Positions 26,125 to 31,223 of a stretch of DNA of 31,223 nucleotides are shown in pieces. This DNA is from CANLBN01 sp047638515 (GTDB lineage: Bacteria; Pseudomonadota; Gammaproteobacteria; Pseudomonadales; Cellvibrionaceae), in assembly GCA_047638515.1 (NCBI GenBank), contig JBLIME010000005.1, positions 1-31,223 of the forward strand, written 5' to 3'. Every line of letters starts with the position of its first letter. Position 1 is the stretch's first letter. Under the pieces are notes generated by a model. It saw only the letters and a program-made list of their open reading frames with translations, was not told the DNA's origin and did not search any database. Position numbers and translations under genes: made by a program.

Positions 26125-29079
26125 CTATTTATCGCCACGCGTCAGAATATCTGACAGCGAGCGCTTAAGATTAACGTTTTTATGGCTGCTATAACTCAGC
26201 ATTTTTGGCGATTTTTTGGCATTGGGCTGCGCCTTTAATGCACTAAAGTTTGGCCAGCTGCCGGTTTCACCCACTGCTGCTGGCGTTATTTTAACGCGCA
26301 GATCATACCAAGCAGCTTGTCCCGTAATAGGGTCAGAGTTAGTTATGCCGTCCATCTTGTCACCTTTCGCAGGTAACAACTCGGAGATCAGATGGTTCAT
26401 CAAGAAACTGTCGGTATTTTCTTTGACATCTTTATCGAGTCCCCAAGCACCACCGCGTTTAGCAATGGCATTCCATGTCCAAACGGTCTGCGCGTTGGTA
26501 CCTTCCATAAGCTTAATCTGACAACGAATTTTGCCGTTATGAGATTCAACCCACACCCAAGAAAGATCTTCAATACCGTCGCGCTCGGCCGCAAGACGGT
26601 TCATAAACAGATAGTTTTGCGACATAATCTGGCGCAGCCACGCATTTTGGCTGTCCCAACTGTGGTACATAAACATGGGGCGCTGAGTAACCGCGTGATA
26701 AGGATATTCATCGCGATCAATACGCTGCTCTTCTAGCGGCATGTAATAAATGGGCAGTGGATCAAAATATGTCACCAAGCGCTCTTTATGATGCTCCTCT
26801 GTAGGCATTGGTCCATCGTATAAACCTTGGCCCGCCAAGCGGAAGGTCTGCAATTTTTCAGAGTAAACTTCGATAACGATTTGATTAGTATTACCCACCC
26901 AGGCCGCCTCTTTAGCAAGCTTCAGATAATCGAGATTAGCATGACGCATATAGCGCTGGTTCATGTCGAACTGCATCTCGAAAAAGCCTTCGTTTTCTTC
27001 ATAGGCTTCCCACTGCCGAGGGTTAGGCTCGCCACGCAATGACTTTTCACCGTCTTTACCGCGATAGCCCGCTAAGAAACCAATACCGGGCTCTTTTTCA
27101 AAGTTAATAATAAAGTCTTTGTAATCTTTGTATTTGCGCTCGCCATCTTTAACAAAAGCTGGAAACTCCAAGCGACCGGCCATCTCAACCATCACCTCTT
27201 GCCAAGACATGACATTGCGATCGGCTTTTATTACCGGAATACGCACAGAGTCGCAAGCGGCGTGTGGTTCCGAAATCGGCCGATCGAGCATAGAGATTGT
27301 ATCGTAACGCTCCAGATAGGTCGTATCCGGAAGCACCAGATCAGAGTAGGCAACCATCTCTGAGTTGAAGGCATCTGAGCAGACAATAAACGGGATTTTG
27401 TATTCGCCATCGTCTTCTTTATCGACCAACATCGCCATGGTCTGCTCGGTATTCATACTTGAATTCCAAGCCATGTTTGCCATAAACAACATGAGTGTGT
27501 CGATCTTATAAGGGTCGCCTTTAACCGCATTGCTTATCACCATATGCATTAAGCCATGGCAAGAAATAGGCGCATCCCAACTGTAAGCTTTGTCGATACG
27601 CATTGGGCTACCATCTGCATGAATGGCCAGATCTTCTGGGCAGGTAGGAAAGCCCAAAGGTGGAGATTTTAATGGCGTATTAGGCGCCATTTCTTTTGCA
27701 GGTTTAATACCTGGTGGAATATGCTTAGGGAATGGCGGCTTCGCTAAGTGGCCTCCAGGACAATCAATCGTACCCAAAAGTATTTGCAGCAAATGAATCG
27801 CACGACACGTTTGAAAGCCATTTGAGTGCGCGGAAATACCGCGCATCGCATGCATAGATACTGGACGGCCAATAAACTTATCGTGCTTGCGCCCCGCCCA
27901 ATCGGTCCATTCAACATCGATGGTAATACTTTCTTTAAAAGCTACATGAGCCATTTCTAAAGCCATACGCTCGATATCTTCAGCCGCCACACCACATTCT
28001 TTAGCAGCGTGCTCGGGCGAATACTGTTCGTCGTCGTACTTCTCAACCATAATCGACATGGCAGTTTTTAAAGGCGTACCGTCGGGTGCCGTATATTCAC
28101 CAAACAATGCTGGTGTAATATCGGGTAGGTTCGAGTCAACAAAAGTTTCTTTGACTTGATCCCAAACTTGCGGCACTTCGCTATCGCCTCGATAAAATAG
28201 ACCATCGCCTACTTTGCCGGGCGTCATCACCACTAACTGTGCCGAGTTGGTATAACGAATTAGAAATTCCTCATCGACTAGCTGATGCTTCAGTAAAACA
28301 TGCACCATTGACAGCGCCAGTATGCCGTCGGTACCTGGACGAATAGCGACCCACTCATCGGCAATAGCCTGATAACCCGTGCGCACAGGATTAATGGAGA
28401 CAAATTTAGCGCCGCGTTCTTTTAGACGCTTAAGACCTAACTTAAGTGGGTTTGAGCTGTGGTCCTCGGCAACACCCCACATCATAAAGTATTTGGTGTT
28501 TTCCCAATCTGGGTCGCCAAACTCCCAAAATGCGTGGCCCATGGTATAGAGACCACCTGCCGCCATATTGACTGAACAAAAGCCACCGTGTGCCGCCCAA
28601 TTAATGGTGCCAAACTGACTAGCCCACATACCAGTGAGCGCCTGCATTTGATCACGGCCGGTAAAGTAAGCTAATTTTTTAGGGTCTGTCTCGCGAATAC
28701 GTTTAAGACGTTTTTCAAGCATATCCAGTGCTCGATCCCAGGAAATCTCTTCAAACTCGCCGGCACCGCGCTCGGTACCGGGCTTGCGCAGCAACGGTGA
28801 ACTCAATTTGGCTGGAGAGTATTGCTTCATAATGCCCGCGTTGCCTTTAGCGCAGAGCACACCTTTGTTAATAGGGTGGTTCGGATTACCCTGAATATAG
28901 CGAACTTTATTGTCCTCTACTGTGACCTTGATGCCACAGCGGCATGCACACATATAACAAGTCGTAAATTTGATCTCTTGCTTTGCATGCTCTTCAAATT
29001 CTGGCAGGTCTTTGGCGATAATGTCTGCTTGGACTTGAGATACTGTGTTGAGAGGGGCTTGCGTTTTAACTATACTCAT
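26125..29079 (-). CDS. soeA: Sulfite dehydrogenase (quinone) molybdopterin subunit SoeA
   Basis: 984-residue catalytic subunit of the DMSO-reductase family that oxidises sulfite to sulfate in the cytoplasm. The N-terminal [4Fe-4S] site is CYMCACRC plus LCAKG (C41, C44, C48, C76). FTGRDQMQALTGMWASQFGT (139-158), then NWAAHGGFCSVNMAAGGLYT (160-179) and GVAEDHSSNPLKLGLKRLK closely match known SoeA proteins. C168 in GGFCSVN is the likely molybdenum ligand (inferred from the family). There is no Tat signal, unlike periplasmic Psr/Phs relatives. AGGTG lies seven bases before the ATG. It leads the soeABC operon, with its own 440-nt upstream region. Confidence 0.93.
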   Translation of the reverse strand: MSIVKTQAPLNTVSQVQADIIAKDLPEFEEHAKQEIKFTTCYMCACRCGIKVTVEDNKVRYIQGNPNHPINKGVLCAKGNAGIMKQYSPAKLSSPLLRKPGTERGAGEFEEISWDRALDMLEKRLKRIRETDPKKLAYFTGRDQMQALTGMWASQFGTINWAAHGGFCSVNMAAGGLYTMGHAFWEFGDPDWENTKYFMMWGVAEDHSSNPLKLGLKRLKERGAKFVSINPVRTGYQAIADEWVAIRPGTDGILALSMVHVLLKHQLVDEEFLIRYTNSAQLVVMTPGKVGDGLFYRGDSEVPQVWDQVKETFVDSNLPDITPALFGEYTAPDGTPLKTAMSIMVEKYDDEQYSPEHAAKECGVAAEDIERMALEMAHVAFKESITIDVEWTDWAGRKHDKFIGRPVSMHAMRGISAHSNGFQTCRAIHLLQILLGTIDCPGGHLAKPPFPKHIPPGIKPAKEMAPNTPLKSPPLGFPTCPEDLAIHADGSPMRIDKAYSWDAPISCHGLMHMVISNAVKGDPYKIDTLMLFMANMAWNSSMNTEQTMAMLVDKEDDGEYKIPFIVCSDAFNSEMVAYSDLVLPDTTYLERYDTISMLDRPISEPHAACDSVRIPVIKADRNVMSWQEVMVEMAGRLEFPAFVKDGERKYKDYKDFIINFEKEPGIGFLAGYRGKDGEKSLRGEPNPRQWEAYEENEGFFEMQFDMNQRYMRHANLDYLKLAKEAAWVGNTNQIVIEVYSEKLQTFRLAGQGLYDGPMPTEEHHKERLVTYFDPLPIYYMPLEEQRIDRDEYPYHAVTQRPMFMYHSWDSQNAWLRQIMSQNYLFMNRLAAERDGIEDLSWVWVESHNGKIRCQIKLMEGTNAQTVWTWNAIAKRGGAWGLDKDVKENTDSFLMNHLISELLPAKGDKMDGITNSDPITGQAAWYDLRVKITPAAVGETGSWPNFSALKAQPNAKKSPKMLSYSSHKNVNLKRSLSDILTRGDK

Positions 29080-29433
29080 ATTTTTTACACCTAAAAGTAA
29101 AAGGCTTTACCTAATCAATTTGACTGGCTACTTTTAATAACGAGGAACTATTTCGTGCTTATTTACTGCGGTTTGAGAGTAACAAAAGCTCTTAAATACA
29201 ACAATCGAGGGATATATTTTCAGTTCTAATTCATAGAAGTGTCTGACATAGCGCTTATTATATTTTATTAAGCTAACAGACTATCAACAAGAACTTTATA
29301 AAAGTACGTTTATGATAATTTTTGACTCATTAACGTGTCTATAAGGTTGATCATAACAAAAATACAGCAGAATTGTCGATATAAACCCCAGCTTATAACT
29401 ATTTTCAATAACACAGACACATTTAGTTATAGC
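29080..29433 (-). promoter_or_regulatory. Upstream region of soeABC
   Basis: AT-rich leader between the tpa terminator and soeA. The ribosome binding site AGGTG is just before the ATG. An inverted repeat TATAACTA (29394-29401) and TAGTTATA (29424-29431) lies near the far end, next to the tpa terminator, and could be an operator. Because tpa is closed by a strong terminator, soeABC should have its own promoter here. I cannot place the -10 and -35 boxes with confidence. Confidence 0.5.
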
Positions 29434-29501
29434 AACAAAAATGCCGATATATTTTGATGCCACTGATCATGTGATCAACTAGCATCCAAATACACCGGCA
29501 T
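29434..29501 (-). terminator. Strong intrinsic terminator after tpa
   Basis: In the minus-strand RNA a 20-nt arm (complement of 29482-29501) pairs with a second arm (complement of 29441-29460) with one G-A mismatch and two G-U wobbles. An inner UGAUC/GAUCA stem caps the hairpin. The right arm is followed at once by UUUUUGUU. In the plus-strand RNA the wobbles would become A-C mismatches and there is no T-run on that side, so it acts in the tpa direction. It starts 18 nt after the tpa stop. Confidence 0.85.
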
Positions 29502-29519
29502 AGGCGGAGCTATAGCGCC

Positions 29520-30902
29520 TTAAACAACGACTCTCGACATAGCAAGATCGATTGCATCGATAATTTGAGCAATATCTTCTTTAGTCGCGATTAATGCTGG
29601 GCTTAAAAGAATCGTATTATTGAACTTTTCAAAACTACGGTTAGTGCGACCAATAATGACGCCTTGCTTCATGCAGTCAGCGGCAATAGCCATAGTGACG
29701 CCTTCCTCTACGGGCTCTTTGGTGATGCGGTCTTTAACCAACTCAAAGCAGGCAAAGAAGCCTTTACCGCGAACATCACCGATAAAGTCATATTTATCTT
29801 TGAGACCATGCATGCGCTCTGAAAGATATTCACCAACCACATTGACATTTTCAAGCAAGTTTTCTTCTTCGATGATTTTCATGTTCTCGATTGCGGCAAC
29901 AGGACCTGCTGTACAACCACCGAACGTAGATATATCGCGGAAGTAACTCATACGATCTGAAGGATCTTCTTTAAAAGCGTCAAAAACCGCCTCTGTTGTC
30001 ACCGTACAAGATATTGCGGCATAACCCGATGCGACACCTTTAGCCATAGTCACCATATCCGGCTTAATACCGTAGTGCTGGTAACCAAACCACTTGCCGG
30101 TGCGACCAAGACCACAAACAACCTCATCGATATGTAATAAAATTTCGTATTTATCACATATTTCTTGAATGGTTTCCCAATAGCCTTCGGGCGGCGTAAT
30201 AACACCTCCACCCGCTGTAATTGGCTCAAGGACTACTGCTCCAACGGTATCCGGACCTTCTTCAAGAATAACTCGCTCCATTTCTCTAGCTGCAAGCACA
30301 CCATAGTCGGTGACATCACCAAATTGTGAACGATATTCACAGCAGTGAGGGAACTCGACAAAACCAGGTGTAAATGGACCATACTGAGCTTTGCGCTCAA
30401 ATTGACCGGACGAGCTAAGCGCGGTAATGGTGGTGCCGTGATAATCGCGCTCGCGATATAAAATCTTATGTTTTTTGCCACCATGCTTGTTATGAGAAAT
30501 CTGGCGCACAATCTTATAGGCTTTCTCATTTGCCTCTGAACCTGAATTCGAGTAGTAAACGCGGCTTAAGCCCGGCATTTTATCGATCAGCATTTCAGCG
30601 TATAAAGCACCAGGTACATTACCGACTGACTGTGCGAAATAATTCATTTTTATGAGCTGGTCGTAAACTGCTTTAGCGATACGCTCGCGGCCATAGCCGA
30701 CGTTGACCGTCCACACTGCGCCAGACACTGCATCTAAATGCTCTTTACCGGTCGCATCCCATACGCGCATGCCTTCACCACGAACAATCATTAGCGGATC
30801 GTTAGTCTCGAGGCTCTTGTGTTGTGCTAGATGATGCCAAACGTGATTGCGGTCAGCTGTCATTACTTTTGAAATTTCTTCAGGACTTAATTCGCGGCTC
30901 AT
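29520..30902 (-). CDS. tpa: Taurine-pyruvate aminotransferase (class III, PLP)
   Basis: 460-residue cytoplasmic class III aminotransferase. It transfers the amino group of taurine to pyruvate, giving sulfoacetaldehyde and alanine. VWHHLAQHKS (21-30) and LDAVSGAVWTVNVGYGRERI (56-75) closely resemble the Tpa proteins of roseobacters. GSEANE is at 121-126, D259 in HIDE holds the PLP ring nitrogen, and K288 in MAKGVASGY is the Schiff-base lysine. Hypotaurine, beta-alanine or another omega-amino acid cannot be excluded. AGAGGTAG lies before the ATG and a TATAAT box (30959-30964) upstream. A terminator follows the gene. The xsc gene that usually accompanies tpa is not in the window. Confidence 0.87.
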   Translation of the reverse strand: MSRELSPEEISKVMTADRNHVWHHLAQHKSLETNDPLMIVRGEGMRVWDATGKEHLDAVSGAVWTVNVGYGRERIAKAVYDQLIKMNYFAQSVGNVPGALYAEMLIDKMPGLSRVYYSNSGSEANEKAYKIVRQISHNKHGGKKHKILYRERDYHGTTITALSSSGQFERKAQYGPFTPGFVEFPHCCEYRSQFGDVTDYGVLAAREMERVILEEGPDTVGAVVLEPITAGGGVITPPEGYWETIQEICDKYEILLHIDEVVCGLGRTGKWFGYQHYGIKPDMVTMAKGVASGYAAISCTVTTEAVFDAFKEDPSDRMSYFRDISTFGGCTAGPVAAIENMKIIEEENLLENVNVVGEYLSERMHGLKDKYDFIGDVRGKGFFACFELVKDRITKEPVEEGVTMAIAADCMKQGVIIGRTNRSFEKFNNTILLSPALIATKEDIAQIIDAIDLAMSRVVV

Positions 30903-31130
30903 AATCTACCTCTACAGTAATTATTTTAGTGACAATTTAATTCTTTTATACGAAATATATTATAAATAGAATAATGGAATATCGATTTTTGAAGTAGGAC
31001 CAATTAAGCCGTCAATATACCTCCAGACCCTATCAATTGGTTCCATCAGGAAAATAGAGCACTGGACGAAGACTCGATAAGTAAAAAGACGGCAAAAATG
31101 AAAAAAAGCATGAAACTTTAAGTACTGAGG
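30903..31130 (-). promoter_or_regulatory. tpa promoter region with inverted repeat
   Basis: The minus-strand box TATAAT is at 30959-30964, and the ribosome binding site AGAGGTAG at 30906-30913. About 33 nt upstream of the box, ACCAATT (30999-31005) and AATTGGT (31035-31041) form an inverted pair within GGACCAATTAA and TCAATTGGTTCC. This position suits an activator site, possibly for the MocR protein, but that is inference. No clear -35 box is visible, as expected for an activator-dependent promoter. Confidence 0.45.
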
Positions 31131-31133
31131 TAG

Positions 31134-31169
31134 AAAAAAAGCTAACCGAGCTCAATTTTTAAGCTGGTT
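31134..31169 (-). terminator. Intrinsic terminator of a gene beyond the window
   Basis: In minus-strand RNA, AACCAGCU and AGCUCGGUU (complements of 31162-31169 and 31144-31152) form an 8-bp stem with one bulged C, followed by AGC and seven Us. It precedes the tpa promoter region and closes whatever minus-strand gene lies to the right. Confidence 0.65.
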
Positions 31170-31223
31170 GTGCACCTTATCTAGCATTTGCTGGTTGCTT
31201 TTCGCTTTTCCTAGAATTTTCCT
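31152..31223 (-). CDS. C-terminal end of a minus-strand gene (partial)
   Basis: An open frame enters from the right edge and reads 23 codons to TGA at 31152-31154, inside the terminator hairpin, ending MLDKVHNQLKN. A stop next to a terminator is what a real gene end looks like, and the composition (helical, Lys/Gln-rich) is plausible. The fragment is too short to name the protein. Confidence 0.4.
   Translation of the reverse strand, partial: RKILGKAKSNQQMLDKVHNQLKN

Noticed and set aside
26216..26736. Two plus-strand frames over the 3' part of soeA
   Set aside because: They are antisense to a strongly conserved enzyme and show no recognisable domain.
26125..29079. Thiosulfate/polysulfide reductase (PhsA/PsrA) or DMSO reductase as alternative identity
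   Set aside because: No Tat signal is present and the CYMCACRC, AAHGGFCSVNMAA and GVAEDHSSNP segments fit SoeA much better; the company of tpa also favours sulfite oxidation.

Overview
The window looks like chromosomal DNA of a free-living or host-associated marine-type gammaproteobacterium of moderately low GC. This rests on pepN followed by a YeaC/DUF1315 gene, a GlpG-type rhomboid with its soluble N-terminal domain, nadK, a DUF1853 protein and a proteobacterial SoeABC sulfite dehydrogenase. The genus cannot be told from the sequence.

Region 1 (19-9266) is dense housekeeping DNA. On the minus strand lie aminopeptidase N, YeaC, a GlpG-like rhomboid protease, a PPP-type metallophosphoesterase and NAD kinase. 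A DUF1853 gene follows on the plus strand, its stop overlapping a convergent gene for a cyclic-nucleotide-binding/rhodanese fusion. A PLP enzyme of the ACC deaminase/D-cysteine desulfhydrase family closes the region.

Region 2 (9267-18026) is sparse. About 8.8 kb holds a frameshifted small secreted protein gene, a hypothetical acidic protein, a YitT-family membrane protein, an isoprenylcysteine-methyltransferase-like membrane protein, a class II aldolase/adducin protein and an unrecognised 39-residue acidic peptide. Between them are long gene-free stretches with hairpins and an 8-bp tandem repeat. It reads as an accessory or decaying segment.

Region 3 (18027-30902) is a coherent organosulfur block, all on the minus strand. 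In transcription order it holds a taurine-pyruvate aminotransferase (with its own strong terminator), the cytoplasmic membrane-bound sulfite dehydrogenase soeA-soeB-soeC, a SulP anion transporter with a STAS domain, an SLC13-type permease with two RCK_C-like domains, a MocR/TauR-type regulator and a fumarylacetoacetate-hydrolase-family enzyme. The inferred route is: Tpa turns taurine into sulfoacetaldehyde; a sulfoacetaldehyde acetyltransferase (Xsc, not in the window) would release sulfite; SoeABC oxidises sulfite to sulfate and passes electrons to the quinone pool; the two transporters could move sulfate, sulfite or the sulfonate; and the MocR protein could sense the amine through PLP. The intergenic gaps carry hairpins and repeats that may tune expression along the block. 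The window ends with a second terminator, probably closing a minus-strand gene that lies mostly outside.
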